64,000 bases of DNA from positions 1-64,000 of the forward strand of contig JAKPCO010000067.1 in assembly GCA_029553285.1 (NCBI GenBank), in the 5' to 3' direction. This DNA is from Methanobacteriota archaeon. Its GTDB lineage: Archaea > Halobacteriota > Methanosarcinia > Methanotrichales > Methanotrichaceae. The notes under the pieces are model-generated. The model made no database searches. It saw nothing but the letters and a program-made list of their open reading frames with translations, and was not told the origin of the DNA. The position numbers were made by a program, and so were the translations under genes. Positions within the stretch are counted from its first letter, which is position 1; every line of letters starts with the position of its first letter. Of the stretch, positions 27,547-35,929 are shown in pieces.

Positions 27547-28344
27547 GTGGCTTTGCTTGATTCCCAGCTTCCGATAGTGATAGTCATTCTGCTCATACTT
27601 CTGAGCCAGTCGATGAAGATTGTGAGGGAGTATGAGCGTGTCGTCGTCTTCAGGCTCGGCAGGTACAGCGGCGTCAAGGGTCCGGGTCTCTTCTTCATAA
27701 TACCAATCATAGACCGGGTGCAGCTCATAGATCTCCGTGTCGTCACGATAGATGTGCAGAAGCAGGTTGTGATAACAAGGGATAACGTGACCGTTGATGT
27801 TGATGCGGTGATATACTATCGCGTCATGGACCCGGCAAAGGCCGTGATCCAGGTGGAGAACTACAGGGTGGCGACAGCGCTTCTCTCGCAGACGACGCTG
27901 AGGGATGTGCTGGGACAGATAGATCTGGACGATCTCCTCTCGAAGAGAGAGGAGCTGAACCTTAAGCTCCAGACAATCCTCGACAGGCATACAGATCCAT
28001 GGGGCATAAAGGTGACTGCAGTCACGCTGAGAGATGTGAGCCTGCCAGAATCCATGATGCGCGCGATAGCGAAGCAGGCAGAGGCCGAGAGGGAGAAGCG
28101 GTCCAGGATCATTCTGGCGGACGGCGAGCTCCAGGCATCAAAGACGATGGCCGAGGCTGCTGCGCTGTACCAGCACGCGCCTGTTGCCATAAAGCTCAGG
28201 GAGCTCCAGACCCTTGCGGAGATCGCCAGGGAGAGGAACCTGATAGTGGTGACATCAGGCGCTGATGTTGGGAGCACAGCAGGTCTGGTGGCGGCCCTCC
28301 AGAGAGCGGTTGAGGAGGCGGGCAGAGGTGAGAGACGGGCGTGA
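27547..28344 (+). CDS. slipin (SPFH/band 7 membrane protein, stomatin-like)
   Basis: 265 residues, GTG start behind GAGGTG. One N-terminal membrane helix (LPIVIVILLILLSQ) is followed by the SPFH domain: EYERVVVFRLGRYSGVKGPGLFFIIPIIDRVQLIDLRVVTIDV and VTVDVDAVIYYRVMDPAKAV. The coiled coil includes AIAKQAEAEREKRSRIILADGE. Stomatin-type proteins form ring-like membrane scaffolds. The NfeD protease gene starts 12 bp later; in archaea (e.g. Pyrococcus PH1511/PH1510) the protease cleaves the C-terminus of the partner stomatin. Confidence 0.94.
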   Translation: MALLDSQLPIVIVILLILLSQSMKIVREYERVVVFRLGRYSGVKGPGLFFIIPIIDRVQLIDLRVVTIDVQKQVVITRDNVTVDVDAVIYYRVMDPAKAVIQVENYRVATALLSQTTLRDVLGQIDLDDLLSKREELNLKLQTILDRHTDPWGIKVTAVTLRDVSLPESMMRAIAKQAEAEREKRSRIILADGELQASKTMAEAAALYQHAPVAIKLRELQTLAEIARERNLIVVTSGADVGSTAGLVAALQRAVEEAGRGERRA

Positions 28345-28356
28345 AAGTGATCTGAG

Positions 28357-29622
28357 ATGGGGCCGCACCTGAAGGCTGTGGTATTGCTGATGATGATATC
28401 ATCCCCCTGCCTCGGGGATGTCATATCTCTCCGGATAGATGGGGCCATAACGCCGGCGAGCGATGATCTTGTGAAAGCGGCAATAAACTACGCCGAGAGC
28501 TCGAATGCAGATGCACTGGTTCTGATGCTCGACACACCCGGCGGCGGCCTGAGCGAGACCCTGGAGATAATAGCTGCTGTGGAGAGAACAGAGATACCCG
28601 TGGTTGGATACGTCTCCCCTCCGGGAGCAAAGGCGTGGTCTGCAGGCACGATGATACTGATCAGCACAGACATAGCTGCCATGGCCCCGAACACGATCAT
28701 AGGATCGGCCCAGCCGGTCAGGCTCCTTCCCACAGGGGCCACCGAGCCTGTGAACGACACAAAGACCACAAACGCGATAGTGGCGCTCATCGAGGAGAAG
28801 GCCAGAGTCCACGGGCGGAACAGGACCGCAGCGAGGGAGTTCGTCCTGAGCAACCTCAATCTAAACGCCGAGGAGGCGCTGGAGTACAGGGTGATCGAGC
28901 ATGTCTCCCCGGATATCAGCAGCCTCCTCAGATCGATCAACGGCAGCTCTGCGAAGAACAGAACCCTTGCGACGGAGGGGGCTGCGGTGGTGATCTTCGA
29001 GCCTGATCTCAGGCTCAGGGTGCTGATGATTCTATCTGATCCAACAATCGCCGGACTCCTGCTGCTCATCGGCCTCTACGCTCTCATCTTCGGGATCTCA
29101 AATCCGGGCCTCGGAGCAGAGGTCTTCGGGGTCATAGCGATCGCGCTCGGGCTCATAGGCCAGGGGTTCGACGTCAACATCGGCGCACTGTTTCTGATAA
29201 TCCTCGGCATGGGCCTGATCCTGGCAGAGCTCCACACCCATGCGATGGGCGTTCTGGGCGCAGCCGGGCTTATATGCATCGTGCTGGGCACGCTCCTCTT
29301 CGCGCCCATAGGATTCCCGGAGTGGTATCTGCCCGGAGAGTACCAGCGTTCCGTTATCAGACTCTTCCTGCTCCCCTCCCTGACCATGGCCGGATTCTTC
29401 GCGTTCGCGGTTTACAAGATAGCGGAGGCGAGGCGCAGGCCGACCTTTGAGGAGACCGCCGGACAGTACGCAGAGGCGATCGAGACCCTGGATCCGAGGG
29501 GCTATGTAATATACCGCGGTGAGTACTGGAATGCGGAGGCGGACGAAAGAATCGAAAAGGGAGAAACGGTCGAGGTTGTGGGGATCTCCGGCCGCACCCT
29601 CAGGGTCAGGAAGGTCAGATGA
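28357..29622 (+). CDS. NfeD-family membrane-bound ClpP-class serine protease
   Basis: 421 residues. After a signal-type N-terminus, the ClpP-like domain shows VLMLDTPGGGLSETLEII (oxyanion GGG), GYVSPPGAKAWSAGTMILIS (nucleophile serine in WSAG) and the general-base lysine region NDTKTTNAIVALIEEKARVHGRN. Four or five membrane helices cover about 220-350, and a C-terminal NfeD OB-fold ends RGYVIYRGEYWNAEADERIEKGETVEVVGISGRTLRV. It forms a two-gene operon with the slipin, probably for membrane protein quality control. Its last 8 bp overlap the convergent argB gene. Confidence 0.94.
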   Translation: MGPHLKAVVLLMMISSPCLGDVISLRIDGAITPASDDLVKAAINYAESSNADALVLMLDTPGGGLSETLEIIAAVERTEIPVVGYVSPPGAKAWSAGTMILISTDIAAMAPNTIIGSAQPVRLLPTGATEPVNDTKTTNAIVALIEEKARVHGRNRTAAREFVLSNLNLNAEEALEYRVIEHVSPDISSLLRSINGSSAKNRTLATEGAAVVIFEPDLRLRVLMILSDPTIAGLLLLIGLYALIFGISNPGLGAEVFGVIAIALGLIGQGFDVNIGALFLIILGMGLILAELHTHAMGVLGAAGLICIVLGTLLFAPIGFPEWYLPGEYQRSVIRLFLLPSLTMAGFFAFAVYKIAEARRRPTFEETAGQYAEAIETLDPRGYVIYRGEYWNAEADERIEKGETVEVVGISGRTLRVRKVR

Positions 29623-30481
29623 TGTTGCTGATCATCGTGCCTATGCCTGCGTCCGTCAGAAGCTCGAGTATGATCGCATGAGGAATCCTGCCGTCGATTA
29701 TATGTGCTTTCTCGACGCCGCGCTCAACAGCCTGGACACACGCCTCGACCTTCGGGATCATGCCTCCCTTTATGACGCCCCTATCGACAAGCCCCTGGAA
29801 CTCAGAGGGGGAGAACTGAGAGATCACCCTGTTGGGCTCGTTTGGATCCTCTCTCACTCCCTCGACATCTGTGATGGATATGAGCTTCTTCGCACGCAGG
29901 GCGACTGCCACAGCCCCGGCCACGGTATCAGCGTTGACGTTCAGGCTGTTCCCGTTCCTGTCGATCGCAATGGGCGAGATCACAGGGATGTAGCCCTTGC
30001 CTGCAGTGATCATCAGTATCTCCGGGTTTATCTCCTCGACCTCTCCGACGTAGCCCAGATCGATGTTCTCGCCGTTCACATTCATCGGCGGCTTCTTCCT
30101 TGCCACTATGAGCATCCCATCCTTTCCCGAGAGCCCGATGCCCTTACCGCCATGCTTGCCTATCAGGGAGACGAGTTCTGCATTGATGTTGCCCAGAAGC
30201 ACCATTCTTGCTATCTCAAGCGTCTCACGGTCGGTGACCCTGAGACCAGCGACGAACTCGGCCTTCTTTCCGAGCCGCTTCATGGTCTCTGAGATCTCAG
30301 GTCCACCACCATGGACCACCACAGGATGTATGCCGATGTACCTGAGCAGTATCACGTCCTGTATGAAGTTCTCCAGAATCTCGCGGTTCGTCATTATCGA
30401 GCCGCCGATCTTTATCACCATTATCGAGTCGTAAAACTCCCTTATGTACGGCAGAGCCTCTATAAGCACCTGTTCCTTCCT
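29615..30481 (-). CDS. argB: acetylglutamate kinase
   Basis: 288 residues from ATG 30481 (MRKEQVLIEALPYIREFYDS); an earlier in-frame start adds 16 residues without family match. It phosphorylates N-acetylglutamate in arginine synthesis. Motifs: VIKIGGSIM, VVHGGGPEISETMKRLGK, GLRVTDRETLEIARMVL, VNADTVAGAVAVALRAKKLI, DVEGVREDP and GGMIPKVEACVQAVERGV. No other arg gene is nearby. Confidence 0.96.
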   Translation of the reverse strand, partial: RKEQVLIEALPYIREFYDSIMVIKIGGSIMTNREILENFIQDVILLRYIGIHPVVVHGGGPEISETMKRLGKKAEFVAGLRVTDRETLEIARMVLLGNINAELVSLIGKHGGKGIGLSGKDGMLIVARKKPPMNVNGENIDLGYVGEVEEINPEILMITAGKGYIPVISPIAIDRNGNSLNVNADTVAGAVAVALRAKKLISITDVEGVREDPNEPNRVISQFSPSEFQGLVDRGVIKGGMIPKVEACVQAVERGVEKAHIIDGRIPHAIILELLTDAGIGTMISNII

Positions 30482-30607
30482 CATATCGCAGCTCCTATCG
30501 AAAATGTGATTTTGAGCAGCTCCTGACATGCTTCAGATCAGCACCGAACCAGAGGGGCACTGATTTTGAGCACATTCAGGGCGCTGCATTTCAGATGCCA
30601 ACAGACA

Positions 30608-32311
30608 TCACTCTATGGACATAAGCACATCGCCTGGAGAGACCGTCTTCCCTGTCTCTATGTAGATCTCCTTCACGGTGCCGCTCCTGTCCGCGTATAC
30701 AGGGTTCTCCATCTTCATCGCCTCGAGTATCGCAACCACGTCGCCCTTGTTGACCCTGTCTCCCTTCTTCACCTTGTACCTTATCAGCACTCCCTGCATC
30801 GGCACCGTGACACCATCTCTGGGGGCCATCGGCTGCGCCTCCTGTACGCTCATGCCAACAGGGGCGACCTTCACGATATACGCCTCCCCGTCAACCTCGA
30901 CGTTAAATGCGACGGGCGCGCTGCCCTTCACAGCCACCGCGGCCTTCGCCTCCTTCTTGACGAGCGGCTCCTCGGTCGCCTGCCCCTTCAGGAACTTTAT
31001 GGCTATCTGCGGGTAAAGGGCGTATGTGAGATAGTCCTCCTCCTTCTTCGCAAGGCCCAGCGCATCAACCTCCCTGACAGCGGCCTCGTACTCTGGAGGC
31101 AAAAGATCTGCAGGCCTCACGGTTATCGGCTCCTCGTCCTCAAGGATCTTCATGCGTATCTTCGGATCTATCTCCGCAGGTGGTCTCCCGTACAGACCCT
31201 TAACATAATCGCGGACCTCCTTCGGGACGACCTTGTATCTCTCTCCAGTGAGCACGTTGAGAACCGCCTGGGTCCCGACTATCTGGCTCGTCGGCGTGAC
31301 CAGCGGCGGATAGCCCAGGTCTGCTCTCACCCTTGGAATCTCGGCCAGAACCTCTTCATATCTGTCGATGGCCTTCTGCTCGATCAGCTGTGCCACGAGG
31401 TTGGAGAGCATGCCCCCTGGAACCTGGTACACGAGCACATTAGTATCTATCTTGGCAGCTATCGGATTGAAGACCGGGGCGTAGACGTCCATGAGCCTGT
31501 CGAAGTAGCGCTTTATCTCAGTGAGCAGCTCCAGATCAAGACCTGTATCGTATGGGGTCTCTTTAAATGCGGCCACCACGCTCTCTGTGGATGGCTGCGA
31601 GCTGCCTCCCGAGAGAGGGGAGATCGCTGTATCCAGGATGTCTGCGCCCGCCTCCACGGCTGCAAGGTAGCTCATCTGGGCGAGGCCCGCGGTGCAGTGG
31701 GTGTGCAGGCAGACGGGCAGGTTCACCTCGCGTTTTATGGACTTCACAAGCTCGCTCGCATAGTGTGGGGATATGAGACCCGCCATATCCTTTATGCATA
31801 TCGAGTCGCAGTCCATCTCCGCCAGGCGCACGGTGAACTCTGTGAACTGCTCTATGGTGTGAACCGGGCTTATGGTGTAGCAGACTGCGCCCTGCACATG
31901 TGCGCCCATCCGCTTCGCGACCCTGATTGACTTCTCCATGTTTCGTATATCGTTGACCGCATCGAATATGCGGAACACATCCACCCCGTTTTTGGCTGCC
32001 TTCTCGACGAACTTTTCCACCACATCATCGGCATAGTGCCTGTATCCCACAAGGTTCTGCCCTCTGAGAAGCATCTGCATCTGTGTGTTGGGCATCGCCA
32101 ACTTCAGAGCCCTCAAGCGCTCCCACGGATCCTCATTCAGGTAACGTATGCACGTGTCAAAGGTGGCACCGCCCCAGACCTCCATCGAGAAATAGCCAAC
32201 CTGGTCGAGAAGCTCAGCAATGGGTAACATATCCCGGGTCCTCATCCTGGTCGCGAGAAGCGACTGGTGTGCGTCTCTGAAGACGGTCTCGGTAAGCTTT
32301 ACCCTGCCCAT
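30608..32311 (-). CDS. pycB: pyruvate carboxylase subunit B (carboxyltransferase + biotin carrier)
   Basis: 567 residues. The carboxyltransferase barrel has ETVFRDAHQSLLATRMRT, GGATFDTCIRYLNEDPWERL, the metal ligands in LPVCLHTHCTAG, and ISPLSGGSSQPSTESVV. A PYC/OADA domain follows, then a biotinyl domain with EAMKMENP, so K533 is the biotin site. With subunit A (not in the window) it makes oxaloacetate from pyruvate for biosynthesis, as in methanogens. Oxaloacetate decarboxylase alpha is an alternative, but no sodium-pump subunits are here. Confidence 0.93.
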   Translation of the reverse strand: MGRVKLTETVFRDAHQSLLATRMRTRDMLPIAELLDQVGYFSMEVWGGATFDTCIRYLNEDPWERLRALKLAMPNTQMQMLLRGQNLVGYRHYADDVVEKFVEKAAKNGVDVFRIFDAVNDIRNMEKSIRVAKRMGAHVQGAVCYTISPVHTIEQFTEFTVRLAEMDCDSICIKDMAGLISPHYASELVKSIKREVNLPVCLHTHCTAGLAQMSYLAAVEAGADILDTAISPLSGGSSQPSTESVVAAFKETPYDTGLDLELLTEIKRYFDRLMDVYAPVFNPIAAKIDTNVLVYQVPGGMLSNLVAQLIEQKAIDRYEEVLAEIPRVRADLGYPPLVTPTSQIVGTQAVLNVLTGERYKVVPKEVRDYVKGLYGRPPAEIDPKIRMKILEDEEPITVRPADLLPPEYEAAVREVDALGLAKKEEDYLTYALYPQIAIKFLKGQATEEPLVKKEAKAAVAVKGSAPVAFNVEVDGEAYIVKVAPVGMSVQEAQPMAPRDGVTVPMQGVLIRYKVKKGDRVNKGDVVAILEAMKMENPVYADRSGTVKEIYIETGKTVSPGDVLMSIE

Positions 32312-32474
32312 ATAGATCCCCCAAGCATCATCGCTCTTTCTTTAAAATACCTTCGATCGCGCTTTCCTGGTATGAAACCTCTGGAATGAAGGGGCGCGTG
32401 ATCTTCACACTGCGCATCCAATGCGCTGTTGCATGCTCATAAAATCTATATTCTTTCAGAGCCTGGGTAACATC

Positions 32475-32924
32475 ATGAAAGCTCTGTTCGTGATCATCTC
32501 TCTACTCATCATAGCGACAGCATCTGCATCAGATGTTGTGAGAATAGGTCTGTCTCCAAAGGAGATCGCCATCATCGGCCTGCCCCTGAAGAACACGACC
32601 CACATATCCTGGACCGGATACGGGGCTCTGGGCGAGTACCGATCGGTCAATGCTGAGTGGCTCCCTCCGCTCTCGGATTACAGCCACACTCCGGAGATCT
32701 ATGAGTTCCTCCTTCCCACATGGACATCTCCGGGTTTCGGCGTGAACACGCATATAAAGCCGATATACGATTTCATACAGGAAGGCTGGCAGCCGCCCAG
32801 GATCAACTACACAGAGCACACGCCAGAACTGGCGGAGTTCATGAGCGAGAGCTGGAAGCCAGCCCCTCCGAGCGAGGCGGCGTACACGGGCGAGGGCACA
32901 GGGCTGGCAGCGTTTCTGAAATGA
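32475..32924 (+). CDS. small secreted protein with four tandem ~24-residue W-x-P repeats
   Basis: 149 residues from ATG 32475; the signal peptide is MKALFVIISLLIIATASASD. From about residue 60 the chain consists of imperfect repeats: EWLPPLSDYSHTPEIYEFL, TWTSPGFGVNTHIKPIYDFI, GWQPPRINYTEHTPELAEFM, SWKPAPPSEAAYTGEGTG. Each begins W-x-x-P and ends with a P/G-x-x-x-x-F helix-like segment. I know no family for it. An extracellular or cell-surface role is likely. The gene lies upstream of a gas-vesicle remnant in the same frame and direction. Confidence 0.65.
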   Translation: MKALFVIISLLIIATASASDVVRIGLSPKEIAIIGLPLKNTTHISWTGYGALGEYRSVNAEWLPPLSDYSHTPEIYEFLLPTWTSPGFGVNTHIKPIYDFIQEGWQPPRINYTEHTPELAEFMSESWKPAPPSEAAYTGEGTGLAAFLK

Positions 32925-32984
32925 GAGAAAAGCGGGACTCTGAGAGGCAAACCCAGTGAGCTGGCCCCTCTGATATCAGAGATC

Positions 32985-33488
32985 GTGCGGACGGAGCTCA
33001 TGCCAGCGCTCAGGGCTGCGATAAGAGATGCGATACTCAGAGAGTTGAGCGCATCATACGGTGGGGATGAGATTGTTGATATTCGTGAATGCGGTCCAAG
33101 GCGTGCTTTCTCTGAACCCGAGGAGATCAGAAGATCAGCAGAGCCACCGGTGAAAGAGGAGGCCGTTGCAGAGACCGTGCATGCAGATGAGAATGGGCTG
33201 TACCTCTACTGTCTAGCGGATGCGAGCGTATCCACAAGCCTTGGATGCGTGGGGATCGATGGATGTGAGGTCTACACGATCCCGCACGAGGGAGTATCTG
33301 CGGTAGTTCACAGCTGCCCCCTGGAGCCGTACAGGAGTGATGATGAGGAGACGGTGAAGAGATGGGTGAAATCTCACCAGCAAGCATTGGACCCAGTGGC
33401 AGGTGGCATCGTAGTGATCTGTTGTGCCAGTGCATGCCAATTCCTGAATCTCCCTTCAGCGATCCATGTACGTGACCCAAAGTGCAAT
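32985..33488 (+). pseudogene. GvpL/GvpF-like gas vesicle protein remnant, 3' end lost at a MITE
   Basis: From GTG 32985 the frame encodes a helical stretch (MPALRAAIRDAILRELSA) and an acidic linker. Then comes NGLYLYCLADAS...GCVGIDGCEVYTIPHEGVSAVVHSCPLEPY...WVKSHQQAL, matching the N-terminal half of GvpL/GvpF proteins (Y-x-Y, G-I-D-G, G-x-x-A-V-V-x, H-x-x-A/V-L). Similarity fades after HQQALDP, and at 33489 a MITE with an 8-bp duplication interrupts the frame. The rest of GvpL is missing. GvpL/F are minor gas-vesicle assembly proteins; no other gvp gene is visible here. Confidence 0.55.
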
Positions 33489-33612
33489 CGCTCTTATCTG
33501 TTTGGCAACTTGCAGGTCGTCCAATGCGGTTGCTGAACGCACTTGTTCATTCACCAAGAATGCATGGCATGGCCAGTGCTTCTATGGGCAAGTTATCATA
33601 TGGATAAGAGCG
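33489..33612 (+). mobile_element. MITE copy A, 124 bp
   Basis: Ends CGCTCTTATC and GATAAGAGCG with an inner AACTTGC/GCAAGTT pair, flanked by the perfect direct repeat AGTGCAAT (33481-33488 and 33613-33620). Same length as copy F and very similar throughout; no coding capacity. Confidence 0.85.
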
Positions 33613-33630
33613 AGTGCAATTTTCCTGCAG

Positions 33631-33817
33631 CGCTCTCATCCATCTGATGACTCGCCGAAGGAGCAGGGATCGTGTTGTGCGTTCGTTTCGACTTACCTTC
33701 ACGCAGTCGAAGGCGTTTCGACTTCGTCGAAACCTTTCGATGTAGTCGAAAGTGTGGCAATGAATGCTTTTAGCAACCACACTGCACGACCCCCAAGTTG
33801 TTAAACAGATAAGAGCG
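33631..33817 (-). mobile_element. MITE copy B, about 187 bp, with TTCGAC-type insert
   Basis: Inverted copy of the family (left end CGCTCTCATC, right end GATAAGAGCG). It is about 63 bp longer than copy A because of three TTTCGA...TCGAAA hairpin units at about 33688-33752. No clear target duplication remains. Confidence 0.75.
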
Positions 33818-33952
33818 TGGGGGGTGCTTTCAGAGACCAAGGCTCTGCAAGTTGCTACGAGAGCGTCCTGCAAATTCAGCACACTACCTGCGATCCTCTT
33901 CAAGAGGCAGGACCGATACGTTTATCTGACCCTTCTGTTCTCTATCCAGTGA

Positions 33953-34025
33953 GGGCAGGTAGATCAGCTGGAAGATCGCTACCTTGGCATGGTAGAGGCC
34001 TCGGGTCCGAATCCCGACCTGTCCA
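33953..34025 (+). tRNA. tRNA-Ala(GGC)
   Basis: Acceptor GGGCAGG pairs with CCTGTCC and contains the G3:U70 wobble that marks alanine tRNAs. D arm GATC-AGCTGGAA-GATC, anticodon arm CTACC-TTGGCAT-GGTAG (anticodon GGC), T arm TCGGG-TCCGAAT-CCCGA, discriminator A. The T loop has C in place of the usual second T. CCA is not encoded and there is no intron. MITE copies A and B lie 135 bp and more upstream. The 279 bp after the gene (34026-34304) are AT-rich with no gene seen. Confidence 0.95.
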
Positions 34026-34304
34026 TTATGGTCCTTTGCGTCACTTCATGCAAATCCATTTAAAAACTACTGATAGACCCTAATGATGATTTTTGTAACA
34101 CGCAATATTATATTAACTTATGCGTAATAGTACAGAGTTCTGTTGGAACTTCAAAGCAAAGATTGGCTCTCCAAGCCGCTCTGATCTATTTAACGCCTTT
34201 GTCCTGAATCGGAACTGATTTCGCGGTGATCGAGTGCGCCTGGCATCTCGACCGTATGATCCTAGGTCGCCGATACGCGTTCGATGAAAATTTATCATGC
34301 GCCC

Positions 34305-35138
34305 TCAGCTCTCAGCCTCGCCCAGAAGTGTGAAGTACCTTCTGATTATCTCCCTGTGCTTTGGCGGCAGACTCTCGATATAAACCTCAGATGGTACTGC
34401 GACTCCCTGGCCAGGAGGGCCTTCTCTGAAAAGCCGCTCCGTCGCCTCGGTTGGCCTCGCCCTGGACCCAATCCCTGATCCCGGATAGAGCTCCAGCTCC
34501 AGTTTGGTCTCAGAGAGCACAGCAAGAGACGGCTTGCCGTATATGCTGACGTTATCCCTTATCTCAGAGACAGGCTGCTTTGAGCTGAGAACATCCTCAG
34601 CGAGCTCTCTTATCCCGCCGACAACTCCGAGGTTCGCGGGTGTGATCTCATCCGAGATGGTGCTGGATACCACAACCGCAAGCACCAGCATGGCGAATAC
34701 CGCCAGCAATCTCCTGTGGAGCCTGCTGGTGTCAAGTATCTCCCTCTCCTGGATCCCGGAAAGGATGTGCCTGAGGTCCTGCGCGAGACTCCTCATCACT
34801 ATGCTGTCATGAAATCTATTATCGTAAGCTGCCTTCAGCTTCTCGGAGAGCTCCTCCTCGAAGAGGTCGAAGATGCTGATCCTGCGCCTTCTTCTTATGA
34901 TGTGCGCGATGATCATTCCCATTATGAGCGATAGCGCGACAGGTGCATGCTCGAGCGGCGTGCCGCTCCAGTAGAACCTGAAGTAAGCCACAAGGCCGAG
35001 GGGTATGAAGATGATGTAAGCAGCGATGGCGATCGCCAGCGCCTCCAGCGCGGATATCCTTCTCTCGAATCCCCTGCAGGCATCGCTGAGCCGCTTCAGA
35101 TCGAGCAGAAACTCGTAGGTGATGCTCTCAGATCCCAT
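34305..35138 (-). CDS. membrane protein of unknown function
   Basis: 277 residues from ATG 35138, chosen because GAGGAT lies about ten bases upstream and it follows the stop of the secreted gene by 11 bp. Three hydrophobic segments: ALAIAIAAYIIFIPLGLVAYF, VALSLIMGMIIAHII and LLAVFAMLVLAVVVSSTI. Between them is a basic, coiled cytoplasmic region (RRRRRISIFDLFEEELSEKLKAAYDNR). The C-terminal 110 residues are likely extracellular, ending PPKHREIIRRYFTLLG. I do not recognise a family. Confidence 0.75.
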   Translation of the reverse strand: MGSESITYEFLLDLKRLSDACRGFERRISALEALAIAIAAYIIFIPLGLVAYFRFYWSGTPLEHAPVALSLIMGMIIAHIIRRRRRISIFDLFEEELSEKLKAAYDNRFHDSIVMRSLAQDLRHILSGIQEREILDTSRLHRRLLAVFAMLVLAVVVSSTISDEITPANLGVVGGIRELAEDVLSSKQPVSEIRDNVSIYGKPSLAVLSETKLELELYPGSGIGSRARPTEATERLFREGPPGQGVAVPSEVYIESLPPKHREIIRRYFTLLGEAES

Positions 35139-35149
35139 TGCTGCAATCC

Positions 35150-35572
35150 TCAGATGCATGGCATCCAGTCGACGCTGATCTCCCCTGCTGTGCTGTTGTT
35201 CCAGAGCTGTATGAACTTCTCGATGGAGAACACCCCTGTCAGATCCTCGATGCTGCGGCCGTACACCCCTCTGGAATCTGCCGAGAGCCATCCGATGTGT
35301 GCGTTCCCGATCACATTCGATCTTATGTTCGCCTCGAGCATGCCGTTCTGTGCAGACCGGACAGCACCGCTGTAGGCTGTCCTCACCTCTGTGAACCTCT
35401 CCAGCCGCTCCACGCCCGTATAGCTCTCAGAGAGCGCTGAGCCGCCGTTCGCAATGAACAGGCTCTCCGAGAACCTCGGATCCTGGCCTGCCGCATAGTT
35501 CACCGGCACCGGGAAGGAGCACGAGAGGCCCACGAACACCAGGCACAGAGCAATCAGAGCCGATGCTTTCAT
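35150..35572 (-). CDS. small secreted protein of unknown function
   Basis: 140 residues from ATG 35572; signal peptide MKASALIALCLVFVGLSCS, possibly with a lipobox-like cysteine. The mature part contains RFSESLFIANGGSALSE, GNAHIGWLSADSRGVYGRS and IEKFIQLWNNST, ending VDWMPCI. No known domain is seen. It is 11 bp before the membrane-protein gene, so the two may form an envelope unit. Confidence 0.65.
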   Translation of the reverse strand: MKASALIALCLVFVGLSCSFPVPVNYAAGQDPRFSESLFIANGGSALSESYTGVERLERFTEVRTAYSGAVRSAQNGMLEANIRSNVIGNAHIGWLSADSRGVYGRSIEDLTGVFSIEKFIQLWNNSTAGEISVDWMPCI

Positions 35573-35603
35573 GCTTTGACAGTACACATTCGTCGATTAA
35601 ATA

Positions 35604-35876
35604 CTAATCGCGCCTCTGCTCTCCGGACAGGATCGACTTCCCCTCATCGACCACTATGTAATCCTTTATCGCACAGACCGCGCTGAAGGGGATTCTGACG
35701 AATCTCCCATCCGCCCTGTACTTCACGCGGCTCAGGTTGCGGTCAGGCTTGACAACAAGATCCACGAGCTCGCCTGTATCCAGATTGAAGGTTATGTTCT
35801 CCAGCTCTCCCAGGACAGTGCCATCCACTGTGACTATCTCCTTGCCGGCGAGATCCGAGGCGAAGATCTTCTTCAT
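35604..35876 (-). CDS. PRC-barrel domain protein
   Basis: 90 residues from ATG 35876 (MKKIFASDLAGKEIVTVDG). The whole chain is one PRC barrel: GTVLGELENITFNLDTGELVDLVVKPD and FVRIPFSAVCAIKDYIVVD. Archaeal stand-alone PRC-barrel proteins have been linked to RNA metabolism and to CdvA/cell division, but the role here is open. It follows CDC48 by 53 bp; the start region carries AGGAGGT (35885-35879 on the minus strand). Confidence 0.88.
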   Translation of the reverse strand: MKKIFASDLAGKEIVTVDGTVLGELENITFNLDTGELVDLVVKPDRNLSRVKYRADGRFVRIPFSAVCAIKDYIVVDEGKSILSGEQRRD

Positions 35877-35929
35877 AATACCTCCTGAGTGCAGGGATGG
35901 CAGGGGCTCTCCAGAAGCATCTGAATCCA

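Noticed and set aside
30566-31930. 454-codon plus-strand frame
   Set aside because: Antisense shadow of pycB; composition is His/Leu/Arg-rich without motifs.
33481-33820. CRISPR array suspicion because of repeated units
   Set aside because: Units are inverted, differ in length, have terminal inverted repeats and target duplications, and lack regular spacers; no cas genes are present.
33764-33952. Frame GVLSETKALQVATRASCKFS after MITE copy B as continuation of GvpL
   Set aside because: The resemblance to the GvpL core is too weak and the frame is not continuous with the N-terminal half after removing the MITEs.
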